From JAGVSV01 sp050952845 (GTDB lineage: Bacteria; Bacillota; Clostridia; Christensenellales; Aristaeellaceae), in contig JBMNLP010000001.1 in the NCBI GenBank assembly GCA_050952845.1, forward strand, positions 1,240,001-1,304,000: a DNA stretch of 64,000 nucleotides, given 5' to 3'. The first letter of the stretch is position 1. The number at the start of each line of letters is the position of its first letter. This document shows, piece after piece, positions 7,690 through 15,516 of this stretch. A model generated the notes under the pieces. That model was not told the origin of the DNA, did not search any database, and saw nothing but the letters and a program-made list of their open reading frames with translations. The position numbers and the translations under genes are program-made.

Positions 7690-7721
7690 CGGGCGGAGTT
7701 TGTCTCGGCAAATTCCGCCCG
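7690..7721 (+). other. Strong intercistronic hairpin between tpiA and gpmI
   Basis: A continuous 13-bp stem (7690-7702 with 7709-7721, one G-U pair) closes a 6-base loop. It is followed by GGTTTATTC, too poor in T for a strong terminator, so mRNA processing, stabilisation of the upstream message or partial termination is more likely. Confidence 0.65.
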
Positions 7722-7743
7722 GTTTATTCAGTTAGGAGCGTCT

Positions 7744-9285
7744 ATGAAAAAGCAATTGACCGCCCTGATCATCATGGACGGATATGGTATCAACCCTCGT
7801 GCTGAAGGCAATGCGGTGCTGGCGGCGGGTACGCCCGCGGTTGACGCGCTGAAGGCAAAGTTTCCGTACACGCAGTTAGGGGCAAGCGGCATGGATGTCG
7901 GCTTGCCTGACGGCCAGATGGGCAACAGCGAGGTGGGTCACCTGAACATCGGCGCTGGTCGGGTGGTTTACCAGGAGCTGACGCGCATTACAAAGGACAT
8001 CCAGGAAGGCAGTTTCTATGAAAACGAAGCGCTGATCTGGGCAATGGATTCAGCCAGGGAGCAGGATACTGCGCTGCACATAATCGGCTTGTTGTCCGAT
8101 GGTGGCGTGCACAGCCATAACACGCACCTGTATGCGCTGCTGAAAATGGCTAAGCTGCGCGGCTTGACGCGCGTGTATGTCCATTGTCTGATGGACGGCC
8201 GGGATGTTCCGCCTTCCAGCGGTCTGGGTTATGTGCTGCAGTTAGAGGAGCAGATCAAGCAGATCGGCACCGGTATGATCGCCAGCGTACAGGGGCGTTA
8301 CTATGGCATGGACCGCGACAACATCTGGCCGCGCGTGGAACTTGGATACAACGCCATCGCGCTGGGCGAAGGCATCCCGGCTCACAGCGCAGAAGAAGCC
8401 ATGCGCCAGAGCTATGACAAGGGTGAGACGGATGAATTTGTCAAACCTACCGTCATCTTTCGCGATGGCAAGCCGGCTGCAATCGTGCAGCCGCACGACA
8501 GCATCATCTTCTTTAATTTTCGACCGGACCGGGCCAGGCAGCTGACGCGCTCGTTCATCTTAGAGGATTTTACCGGGTTCGTGCGGAAGCGTGGGCTGAT
8601 CCCGGTGCAGTATGTCACGATGACGCAATACGACGAAACATTTACCGGGCTCAAGGTGGTTAATCCACCCGAGGAGCTTGGCAACACGCTGGGGGAATAC
8701 CTATCGCAGCAGGGTAAGACGCAGGTGCGTATTGCTGAAACACAGAAGTACGCGCACGTGACTTTCTTTTTCAACGGCGGCGTTGAAGCGCCCAACCCCG
8801 GGGAGGACCGTGTGCTGATTCCTTCCAGCCAGGTAGCGACTTTTGACCTGAAGCCCGAGATGTCGGCACCTGAGGTAACAGAGAAGGCGCTGGAGCTGAT
8901 CAACAGCGGCCAATACGATGTGATGATTCTCAACTATGCCAACTGCGACATGGTGGGCCATACCGGCGTCATGGAAGCGGCAGTTCAGGCAGTGCGCGAA
9001 GTGGATAGGGGGGTCGGCATGCTGGTCGACGCGATATTGAAAGCCGGTGGCCGTGCCTTCGTCACAGCCGACCATGGCAACGCCGAGCAGATGGTCGATT
9101 ACGACTTGGGCGGGCCGTTTACGGCGCATACAACCAACCCCGTGCCGTTTATCGCCTGCGATCCTGCGCTTGTGGGGCGAAAGCTGCATGAAGGCGGTAG
9201 GCTGTGCGACATTGCACCGACGATACTTAAAGCGATGGGGGTTGCCATTCCTCCGGATATGGAAGGTCAACCGCTATTTGATTAG
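7744..9285 (+). CDS. gpmI: 2,3-bisphosphoglycerate-independent phosphoglycerate mutase
   Basis: Converts 3-phosphoglycerate to 2-phosphoglycerate with two Mn ions and a phosphoserine intermediate. The 513 residues match the family. IIMDGYG gives the first metal ligand, GQMGNSEVGHLNIG holds the catalytic Ser, HCLMDGRDVPP and RYYGMDRD bind substrate, NYANCDMVGHTG and TADHGNAEQM supply the remaining metal ligands of the alkaline-phosphatase fold. It is the last gene of the operon, preceded by TTAGGAGCGTCT. Confidence 0.97.
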   Translation: MKKQLTALIIMDGYGINPRAEGNAVLAAGTPAVDALKAKFPYTQLGASGMDVGLPDGQMGNSEVGHLNIGAGRVVYQELTRITKDIQEGSFYENEALIWAMDSAREQDTALHIIGLLSDGGVHSHNTHLYALLKMAKLRGLTRVYVHCLMDGRDVPPSSGLGYVLQLEEQIKQIGTGMIASVQGRYYGMDRDNIWPRVELGYNAIALGEGIPAHSAEEAMRQSYDKGETDEFVKPTVIFRDGKPAAIVQPHDSIIFFNFRPDRARQLTRSFILEDFTGFVRKRGLIPVQYVTMTQYDETFTGLKVVNPPEELGNTLGEYLSQQGKTQVRIAETQKYAHVTFFFNGGVEAPNPGEDRVLIPSSQVATFDLKPEMSAPEVTEKALELINSGQYDVMILNYANCDMVGHTGVMEAAVQAVREVDRGVGMLVDAILKAGGRAFVTADHGNAEQMVDYDLGGPFTAHTTNPVPFIACDPALVGRKLHEGGRLCDIAPTILKAMGVAIPPDMEGQPLFD

Positions 9286-9308
9286 AGCAAAGAGATAAAA
9301 AGCCAAAT

Positions 9309-9339
9309 CAGGGGTGCTGCTTTAGATGGCTGCACCCTG
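9309..9339. terminator. Possible bidirectional terminator between gpmI and recO
   Basis: GGGTGC (9312-9317) pairs with GCACCC (9332-9337), extended by CA/TG past a single bulged G, with a 14-base loop. On the minus strand a T-run follows only after about 13 bases. It lies between convergent genes and touches the recO stop codon. Confidence 0.35.
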
Positions 9340-10062
9340 TTACAATTCAATCAGCCTGGGCAGCTTTCTGTCGATGTGGTGTTCGGTATAGCGGATCAGC
9401 GGCACCAGCAGTGCATCGGCGTGACCGGATGCAGTTTTGTCAATACCCTTCAACAGCACTTCGCACATCCATGAGACCGACGCAGGGGTGAGCTGCATGC
9501 TGCTGATGAGCGTACCTCGGCAGGCGGCGCACGCTATGCCGCCGGCAGCGGGATCGAGGTAGCTGGGCGCATCATTTTGCAGCCCGCATCTGCAGTGCAC
9601 GCATCTGTCTAAGATGGGCCTGTACCCCATGATTGACATGAAGTGCAGCAAATACGCCGCTGTTACGGCGTTTGGTGGCATATCCCCATAGCTCAGACGG
9701 GACAGCGTCCTGGCCAGCAGCAGGTACAGGTGTTGCGCCGGTTCCTCAATTTGCGTACCGGCCTCGGCGGCAGATAGTGCCAGGGATGCATGGCTCAGCA
9801 GGACGATGTCGGTTCTGAGCGGATAAAAGGTTTCGCTCAGTTCGCAGGAAACAATGAATGCGTGCCCCCTGCCCTTGTACAGCACGTATTCGCCCATGGA
9901 AAAAAGCTCGCTTGCGGCAAGCAGCGGGCTTTTAGGACGCCGACAGCCGCGGGCCAGCACATCCAAACGGCCGCGCTCGGGCGTCAGCAGCGTCAGGATC
10001 CTGTCATTGTCCCGGTAGTCTACCCGGCGCAGCACGATGGCTTGTGTGGTCTGGTAAGCCAT
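9340..10062 (-). CDS. recO: DNA repair protein RecO
   Basis: A recombination mediator of the RecFOR pathway that binds single-stranded DNA and helps load RecA. Its 240 residues show the N-terminal OB fold (TQAIVLRRVDYRDNDRILTLL), a helical middle and a C-terminal zinc finger with CVHC and CAAC pairs. It is transcribed with the degV-family gene upstream, 13 bases away, and may be co-transcribed with serS. Confidence 0.93.
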   Translation of the reverse strand: MAYQTTQAIVLRRVDYRDNDRILTLLTPERGRLDVLARGCRRPKSPLLAASELFSMGEYVLYKGRGHAFIVSCELSETFYPLRTDIVLLSHASLALSAAEAGTQIEEPAQHLYLLLARTLSRLSYGDMPPNAVTAAYLLHFMSIMGYRPILDRCVHCRCGLQNDAPSYLDPAAGGIACAACRGTLISSMQLTPASVSWMCEVLLKGIDKTASGHADALLVPLIRYTEHHIDRKLPRLIEL

Positions 10063-10075
10063 TGAGGTGCGCGGT

Positions 10076-10948
10076 TCACCGGCTGTCGCCGGTAAAAAAC
10101 AATGCCAACGTGCCGGGTCCCGAATGCGACCCGATCAGGGCGCCTACGGGTGATATCATGATGTCGCCTGTTCCGGGCAGCAGCTCACGCACGGTGTTGG
10201 CTACATACTGGGCGTCGTCCGCACAGTCGCCGTGGCTGATGAACATGGTCTGTCCGGCGGCGGGCACCGCGTATTGCGCGGCTTTTTCAGCCAGCGCCCG
10301 CAGCGACCGCTTACGACCTTGAACCTTTTCAACAGGGATCAATTTGCCTTCAAAATTGACGTGCATCACCGGTTTGATGCGCAGCACGCTGCCAACCAGG
10401 GCGGCGGTTCTAGTGACGCGGCCGCCGCGGAACAGGAAGTTCAGGTCGCCTACCGTAAACCAGTGGATCAGCCGCTGCCTGTTGTTGACCAGCCAGACTG
10501 TTGCTTCATCCAGCGACATGCCTGCGGCACGGTTTTTTAAAGCATAGTCGACCAACAGTCCCTGCCCTAACGAAGCGCACAGGGAATCGACGATGTTGAC
10601 TTTGGCGGAGGGATACTCATCCAGCAGCATGGTCCTGGCGATCTCAGCCGACTGCAGCGTGCCGCTGATGCCGCTGGACAGCGATATGTACAGCACCTCT
10701 TCGCCTTTGGTGACCAGTTCTTTGAAAGTATTGTAATAATCAGCTGTTGAAATCTGCGAGGTGGTGGCAAGATGGCCGTCGATAAGCTTTTGATAAAACG
10801 CGCTGATAGTCTTCTCATCGCCGGGCTTGGATTGATGCTCCCTGCCGTCGAGGCGGTAGGGCATCGGAATCACGTGCAGCTTCTCGTGCAGGCTTACATA
10901 GCTTTCGGGCAGATCTCCTCCGGCGTCTGTCAGAATCCAATAGGGCAT
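10076..10948 (-). CDS. DegV family fatty-acid-binding protein
   Basis: A 290-residue cytoplasmic DegV protein. In Firmicutes this family binds a fatty acid chain and in some species presents it to a fatty acid kinase. Visible motifs are the N-terminal ILTDAGGDLP, TTSQIS (lipid carboxylate-binding loop), ISLSSGISGTLQSAEIA, VDSLCASLGQG and the C-terminal SPVGALIGSHSGPGTLALFF. The ligand is not known. The start has AAAGGAGAG upstream. It lies between serS and recO on the same strand. Confidence 0.88.
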   Translation of the reverse strand: MPYWILTDAGGDLPESYVSLHEKLHVIPMPYRLDGREHQSKPGDEKTISAFYQKLIDGHLATTSQISTADYYNTFKELVTKGEEVLYISLSSGISGTLQSAEIARTMLLDEYPSAKVNIVDSLCASLGQGLLVDYALKNRAAGMSLDEATVWLVNNRQRLIHWFTVGDLNFLFRGGRVTRTAALVGSVLRIKPVMHVNFEGKLIPVEKVQGRKRSLRALAEKAAQYAVPAAGQTMFISHGDCADDAQYVANTVRELLPGTGDIMISPVGALIGSHSGPGTLALFFTGDSR

Positions 10949-11013
10949 GCCATTCTCTCCTTTGTTTGTTGTTATCTTATCTTTAATATGACAAAGTCAA
11001 TTTAACAGGATAC

Positions 11014-12294
11014 TCAGTTTATTGAGGCTTTACCACCCATATAGGGCTGCAGTGCTTCAGGAATACGAACCGATTGATCCTCCTGCAAGTTGTTTTCCAG
11101 GAGTGCGATCAGCATCCGCGGCGGTGCCACAACCGTGTTGTTCAGCGTATGCGTCAGCAGGTTTTTTCCAGACTCGTCCCGATAGCGGATGGCCAGCCGG
11201 CGGGCTTGTGCGTCGCCTAAGTTGGAACAGCTGCAGACTTCGAAGTATTTCTGCTGCCTGGGGGACCAGGCTTCTATATCACAGCTCTTCACCTTCAAGT
11301 CAGCCAGGTCACCCGAGCAGCACTCCAGTGTGCGGACGGGGATATCGAGCGTTTGGTAGAATGCAACTGCAGTCTGCCAAAGCGTGTTATACCAGGCCAT
11401 GCTGTCCTCTGGCTTGCAGACGACAACCATCTCCTGTTTTTCAAACTGGTGGACGCGGTAGACACCGCGCTCTTCGATGCCGTGCGCACCCACTTCTTTC
11501 CTGAAGCAGGGGGAATAGCTGGTCAGCGCCAGGGGCAGGTTTTCTCCGGGGATGATGGTATCAATAAAACGGCCGATCATGCTATGTTCGCTGGTGCCGA
11601 TCAGGTAAAGATCCTCACCTTCAATTTTGTACATCATGGATTCCATTTCAGCAAAGCTCATGACGCCGGTTACGACCTCCCCCCTGATCATATACGGAGG
11701 AATGCAATAGGTGAAGCCGCGGTCGATCATAAAGTCGCGCGCGTATGTCAACACGGCGGAGTGCAGGCGGGCGATATCGCCTGTCAGGTAATAGAACCCA
11801 TTGCCGCTGGTTTTGCGCGCGCTGTCCAGATCGATTCCGCTGAGCCTTTCCATGATATCCACATGGTAAGGAATGTCGTATGATGGTACCCTGGGTTCGC
11901 CAAAGCGCGCCAACTCGACGTTGTCGGCATCGCTTCTGCCCAAGGGCACGGAGGCGTCCATCATCTGCGGTATCTGCATCATCCTGCTGCGGATTTCATC
12001 GGCAAGAGAAGCCTCCTTTTCTTCTAACTGCCGCAGTTCGTCCTGCAAGTCTTTGACTTGCTGCTTGGCTGCCTCGGCTTGATCCCGTTGGTTCTTGGCC
12101 ATCATGGCGCCGATTTGTTTGCTGATGCTGTTGCGCTGGCTGCGTAGGTAATCAGCCCGTTGAATGGCTTCTCTATTTTCTATATCCAGGCTGATAACTT
12201 CATCCACCAGCGGCAGCTTATGGTCCTGATATTTTCTACGGATGTTTTCGCGGACTGCATCAGGGTTGGTGCGGATCAGATTGATGTCTATCAT
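11014..12294 (-). CDS. serS: Seryl-tRNA synthetase
   Basis: Charges tRNA-Ser with serine. The 426-residue class II enzyme has an N-terminal antiparallel coiled coil (about residues 25-105) that grips the tRNA long arm. Motif 2 (FRKEVGAHGIEERGVYRVHQF), the serine-site TSEHSM and motif 3 (NNTVVAPPRMLIALLE) follow. Genes of this family often have a T-box leader, but only 30 bases separate it from the upstream lipoprotein gene and none is visible. Confidence 0.96.
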   Translation of the reverse strand: MIDINLIRTNPDAVRENIRRKYQDHKLPLVDEVISLDIENREAIQRADYLRSQRNSISKQIGAMMAKNQRDQAEAAKQQVKDLQDELRQLEEKEASLADEIRSRMMQIPQMMDASVPLGRSDADNVELARFGEPRVPSYDIPYHVDIMERLSGIDLDSARKTSGNGFYYLTGDIARLHSAVLTYARDFMIDRGFTYCIPPYMIRGEVVTGVMSFAEMESMMYKIEGEDLYLIGTSEHSMIGRFIDTIIPGENLPLALTSYSPCFRKEVGAHGIEERGVYRVHQFEKQEMVVVCKPEDSMAWYNTLWQTAVAFYQTLDIPVRTLECCSGDLADLKVKSCDIEAWSPRQQKYFEVCSCSNLGDAQARRLAIRYRDESGKNLLTHTLNNTVVAPPRMLIALLENNLQEDQSVRIPEALQPYMGGKASIN

Positions 12295-12323
12295 AATGTA
12301 CTCCTTCGTTTTCCTGACAGCTT

Positions 12324-12806
12324 TTATGGCAATGCCTTTTGAAACGCACTGTTGATCTTCTGCCCGTCAGAGGATACAATCAGCGCAATGACCAGGTTTT
12401 TTTCGGCCAGCGTGGCGTCCTGCAGCAAGGCGTACTGTTCTGGCAGGTAATCGCGCATCTCATTTTGCCTATACACCAGGTGATCGGCTAACAGCGCGCT
12501 GATCTGCTTGCCAACGGCCTGATCCTTGGCGCGGATCAGCATAACTTCATCCGCCAGCAGCCCGTCGGTTGCAGCATAGCACACATAGTCGGTATACATC
12601 TCCTGGGAAATGCCATAATAGTCTTCCACGGAGGCGCTGTCCAGCGTGACCATGTCCGGCAACGCGGCCCCGCGTGTGATGGTGTCGTACAAAGCCTGCA
12701 TGCTGATCGTTTCGTTGCGCTGCTTGTCTGGAGCGCAGGAAGACATTACAATGCACAGAACGGCCAGCAGCGGGATGAGCATGGCGCAATGGATTCGTCT
12801 TTTCAT
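12324..12806 (-). CDS. Small lipoprotein, possibly DUF4358 type
   Basis: A 160-residue secreted lipoprotein of unknown function. A basic start and hydrophobic stretch (CAMLIPLLAVLCIVM) lead to a lipobox ending SSC, so Cys at about residue 24 should be lipidated. The rest is soluble, with EDYYGISQEMYTDYVCY and a helical C-terminus with AKDQAVGKQISALL, which resembles the DUF4358 lipoproteins of clostridia. It is preceded by CGGAGG and its own promoter and lies upstream of serS. Confidence 0.7.
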   Translation of the reverse strand: MKRRIHCAMLIPLLAVLCIVMSSCAPDKQRNETISMQALYDTITRGAALPDMVTLDSASVEDYYGISQEMYTDYVCYAATDGLLADEVMLIRAKDQAVGKQISALLADHLVYRQNEMRDYLPEQYALLQDATLAEKNLVIALIVSSDGQKINSAFQKALP

Positions 12807-12850
12807 TCAAGCCTCCGTTGTTCGTACATGTAAATGAGGGAACCATGGGA

Positions 12851-12879
12851 ATTATAGCTTTTTTTCAAATTATATTCAA
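12851..12879 (-). promoter_or_regulatory. Promoter of the lipoprotein-serS unit
   Basis: On the minus strand: TTGAAT (12874-12879), a 17-base spacer and TATAAT (12851-12856), 45 bases upstream of the lipoprotein start. Confidence 0.65.
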
Positions 12880-12919
12880 TCGTCATGATAATGATTGTAT
12901 ACAAAGTATAATGGATGAA

Positions 12920-12948
12920 TTTACAACGCAGTTTTCAAGCGGTATAAT
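12920..12948 (+). promoter_or_regulatory. Promoter of the lipid kinase gene
   Basis: TTTACA (12920-12925), a 17-base spacer, TATAAT (12943-12948). The predicted start near 12955 leaves almost no leader before the first possible ATGs at 12957 and 12960, which favours the ATG at 12981. Confidence 0.65.
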
Positions 12949-12980
12949 GCTGTCTGATGATGGCAGAAAGTGTGGATGAG

Positions 12981-13892
12981 ATGGTCAGACATGTGTTTGT
13001 ATTAAACCCTACGGCAGGCAGAACAAGCGGTGAAGAGGCATTGGTCCGGCAGATCGGCGTCATGGGCAACGCTTTTTCTCATGAGCTGTATGTGACCAAA
13101 GTCCCCGGCGATGCAACGGCATTTGTGCGCGACAGGTGCCTAACAGCGGCGGGGGAGATTCGCTTTTACGCTTGTGGCGGCGACGGAACGCTCAATGAGG
13201 TCATCAACGGCGCGGTGGGATGCCCGCAAGCCAGCGTTGCCTGCTGGCCATGCGGCAGCGGCAACGATTATGTTAAGTATTTTGGCGCTATCGACAGTTT
13301 TCTTGACCTGGATGCGCTGATACATGGGCGTGAAAAAGTTGTCGACCTGATGCAGGTGAATGGTGATCGCTACGCCATCAACATGGTGCACTTTGGGCTG
13401 GATAGCACGGTGGCAGAGACCATCCGCCACATCAAACGTTGGCCACTGATCGGCGGGAAACGAGCTTATTATGTTGGCGCCCTGAAAGCTTTTATTACAT
13501 CTGTGAGAAATTCTTGCCAGGTATCCGTGGACGGGGAGCGGCTGGGCGGCGATGCGGCGCTACTCTGTACAATTGCCTGTGGGCAATATGTGGGCGGATC
13601 GTTCAAAAGTTCCCCCATGTCAGACAACGCCGACGGGCTGCTGGACGTGTGCCTGGTCAAGCCGATCTCCAGGCTGCGCATCCCGGGGCTGATCGGCTTG
13701 TACAAAAGCGGCCAGCACCTTCATAACCCGAAGCTGCAGCATGACCTGATTTACCGCCGGGGCAAGTCCGTTGCCATCAGCGCGCCGGAAGGGTTTGCGC
13801 TGCTGTTGGATGGTGAAATTGTATCGGGTACCGATTTTCAAGTTGACGTTGTGCCCCGCGCGCTGCGGTTTGTTGTGCCCCGTGGCCTTTAA
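12981..13892 (+). CDS. Diacylglycerol/lipid kinase family protein
   Basis: A 303-residue member of the DAGK catalytic-domain family (DgkB, YegS), which phosphorylates lipids or lipid-like substrates at the membrane face. VFVLNPTAGRTSG, CGGDGTLNEVINGA (ATP-binding GGDGT) and PCGSGNDYVKYFG are diagnostic. ATG at 12981 is followed at once by the conserved strand and has weak GGATGAG upstream; in-frame ATGs at 12957 and 12960 would imply a near-leaderless message. It is convergent with the rhomboid-like gene and their ends overlap by 4 bases. Confidence 0.85.
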   Translation: MVRHVFVLNPTAGRTSGEEALVRQIGVMGNAFSHELYVTKVPGDATAFVRDRCLTAAGEIRFYACGGDGTLNEVINGAVGCPQASVACWPCGSGNDYVKYFGAIDSFLDLDALIHGREKVVDLMQVNGDRYAINMVHFGLDSTVAETIRHIKRWPLIGGKRAYYVGALKAFITSVRNSCQVSVDGERLGGDAALLCTIACGQYVGGSFKSSPMSDNADGLLDVCLVKPISRLRIPGLIGLYKSGQHLHNPKLQHDLIYRRGKSVAISAPEGFALLLDGEIVSGTDFQVDVVPRALRFVVPRGL

Positions 13893-14539
13893 CGCCTGCT
13901 GTTGCGCCGGAAGGCTTGCCTTCTTCGCCACTGGTTGATGGACAGCCGGCCCATGTTCAGCATGTCGCCGCCAAAAAACAGGATCAGGTTCAGCAGGCTG
14001 AATACAATCGCAGCCCGCCCGGCAATGTCTGTGTTGATGAAGGACCACAGGAAGAACAGCGCATTGGCCAGCGCCAGCCATTTGATCTTCACGGGCACGA
14101 TCATGAACAGCAGGACCTGGTGCTCGGGATACATCAGTGCAAACGCGAAGAACAGCGACATGTTCAGGTATAAGTTTGTGCCGTAGGAGGTGATGAGCGC
14201 AGCAATGACAGCGCCCAGAGCGCCAAAAAGGTAGTATATGAGAAACCGGCGCGCGCCCCATCTGCTCTCCAAAACCGTGCCGATGAAATAATAAAAATAC
14301 ATGCTGAGTATGGCATACAGTGGTTCGGTAGCAGGGGGAAGCAACAGGAAGGTGACCAGCCTCCATACTTCGCCCTGCAGCACTTTGTGCATGTTCAAAT
14401 CCAGCCTTCCGATCAAGTTGTAAGGCATGAACATAAGCTGGAGGACGTAAATGCCGGCCATGGCGAATATGATATAACGGAAAAAGGGGTTGATGCGATA
14501 CCTGTACAGCTTTCGCTCGAGTTGATTCATCAATTTCAT
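13889..14539 (-). CDS. Rhomboid-fold membrane protein lacking the catalytic serine motif
   Basis: A 216-residue integral membrane protein with about six hydrophobic segments. Its layout, including WRLVTFLLLPPATEP after the first segment and ESRWGARRFLIYYLFGALGAV, matches rhomboid-fold proteins. The GxSG serine motif of active rhomboid proteases is absent; TNLYLNMSLFFAFALMYPEH occupies that place, so proteolysis is doubtful. PVKIKWLA near residue 150 recurs in uncharacterised Firmicutes relatives. ATG at 14539 follows AGGTG by 7 bases; an in-frame ATG at 14545 is closer than ideal. The role is unknown. Confidence 0.65.
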   Translation of the reverse strand: MKLMNQLERKLYRYRINPFFRYIIFAMAGIYVLQLMFMPYNLIGRLDLNMHKVLQGEVWRLVTFLLLPPATEPLYAILSMYFYYFIGTVLESRWGARRFLIYYLFGALGAVIAALITSYGTNLYLNMSLFFAFALMYPEHQVLLFMIVPVKIKWLALANALFFLWSFINTDIAGRAAIVFSLLNLILFFGGDMLNMGRLSINQWRRRQAFRRNSRR

Positions 14540-14643
14540 AGCCATTCACCTTTCTTGTCCTGTCAAGGGCATGTTCAGTGTACATCATGGGAAATAACGC
14601 GTCAAGACGCAAAAATCATCATAAATATTTATACAATTAACTG

Positions 14644-14672
14644 TTGACAAACGTATAAGGATGCATTATGAT
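14644..14672 (+). promoter_or_regulatory. Promoter of the amino acid ABC transporter operon
   Basis: Consensus TTGACA (14644-14649), a 17-base spacer, TATGAT (14667-14672), with AAGGAGGTGA just downstream. Confidence 0.75.
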
Positions 14673-14698
14673 GGTCTTAACCAAGGAGGTGAAAGGAA

Positions 14699-15439
14699 AT
14701 GAAAAAGATCGTTGTTTTCCTGTTGATGGCAGCCATGTTGACTTCTGCAGCTACCGGGCTGGCTGAAAAACTGACTGTTGGTACCAATGCCGAGTTTCCG
14801 CCGTTTGAATACATCGGCGACGACGGCACCATCCAGGGGTTTGACGCGGACCTGATTGCTGCAATCCTGGACGATGCAGGCTACGAACACGAAATGGTCA
14901 CGATGGATTTTGATGCCCTGCCGGCGGCGCTGCAATCCGGCCAGATCGACATCGCCATTGCGGCCATGACCATCCGTGAGGAGAAGAAGAACTACGTGCT
15001 GTTTTCCGATTCATACTTCAACGCTTCACAGAAGCTCGTCGTGCTTGAAGGCTCTGCCATCATGAGCGAAGCTGACATCACGCCCGATATGAAAATCGGC
15101 GTGCAGCTGGGCACGACCGGCGACGTGTATGTAACCGACAACATTAAATGCGAGGTCGTCCGGTTTACAAAGGCGCTGGATGCGATGCTGGACATGAAAA
15201 ACGGGCGCCTGGACGCCGTCATGGTTGATGCAGCGCCCTCCGAGTATTTTGCAGCGGCGATTGGTGGGTTGACCGTGCTGGACGAGAACTTATCTGACGA
15301 GCAATATGGCATCGCTGTCAAGCTCGGCAACGACGCCTTGATGGACATCATCAACCAGGGTCTGGCAAAACTTGTCGAGGATGGCACCTACGACAAAATA
15401 TATCAGAAACACTTCGACGTGAAGACTGAAGCTGAGTAA
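14699..15439 (+). CDS. Amino acid ABC transporter substrate-binding protein
   Basis: A 246-residue exported solute-binding protein of the polar amino acid family. The signal peptide (MKKIVVFLLMAAMLTSAATG) ends near residue 22 and has no lipobox Cys, unlike many Gram-positive homologues, so anchoring is uncertain. Family motifs are VGTNAEFPPFEYIG, GFDADLIAAIL, AAMTIREEKKNYVLFSDSYF and VGVQLGTTGDVY-like VQLGTTGD. It is first in a three-gene operon and separated from the permease by a strong hairpin, which usually lets the binding protein be made in excess. Ligand not determined. Confidence 0.9.
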   Translation: MKKIVVFLLMAAMLTSAATGLAEKLTVGTNAEFPPFEYIGDDGTIQGFDADLIAAILDDAGYEHEMVTMDFDALPAALQSGQIDIAIAAMTIREEKKNYVLFSDSYFNASQKLVVLEGSAIMSEADITPDMKIGVQLGTTGDVYVTDNIKCEVVRFTKALDAMLDMKNGRLDAVMVDAAPSEYFAAAIGGLTVLDENLSDEQYGIAVKLGNDALMDIINQGLAKLVEDGTYDKIYQKHFDVKTEAE

Positions 15440-15458
15440 TATCCGAGTTGACCGCCAT

Positions 15459-15488
15459 ACCGCCGCATCCGGTAACGCATGCGGCGGT
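15459..15488 (+). other. Intercistronic hairpin between binding protein and permease
   Basis: ACCGCCGCAT (15459-15468) pairs perfectly with ATGCGGCGGT (15479-15488) around a 10-base loop. No T-tract follows. It probably protects the 3' end of the binding-protein message. Confidence 0.65.
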
Positions 15489-15516
15489 TGATGGCGTTCT
15501 GCAATAAGGAGCTGTT

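Noticed and set aside
12295..12323. T-box leader for serS
   Set aside because: The gap to the upstream gene is only about 30 bases and contains no T-box sequence.
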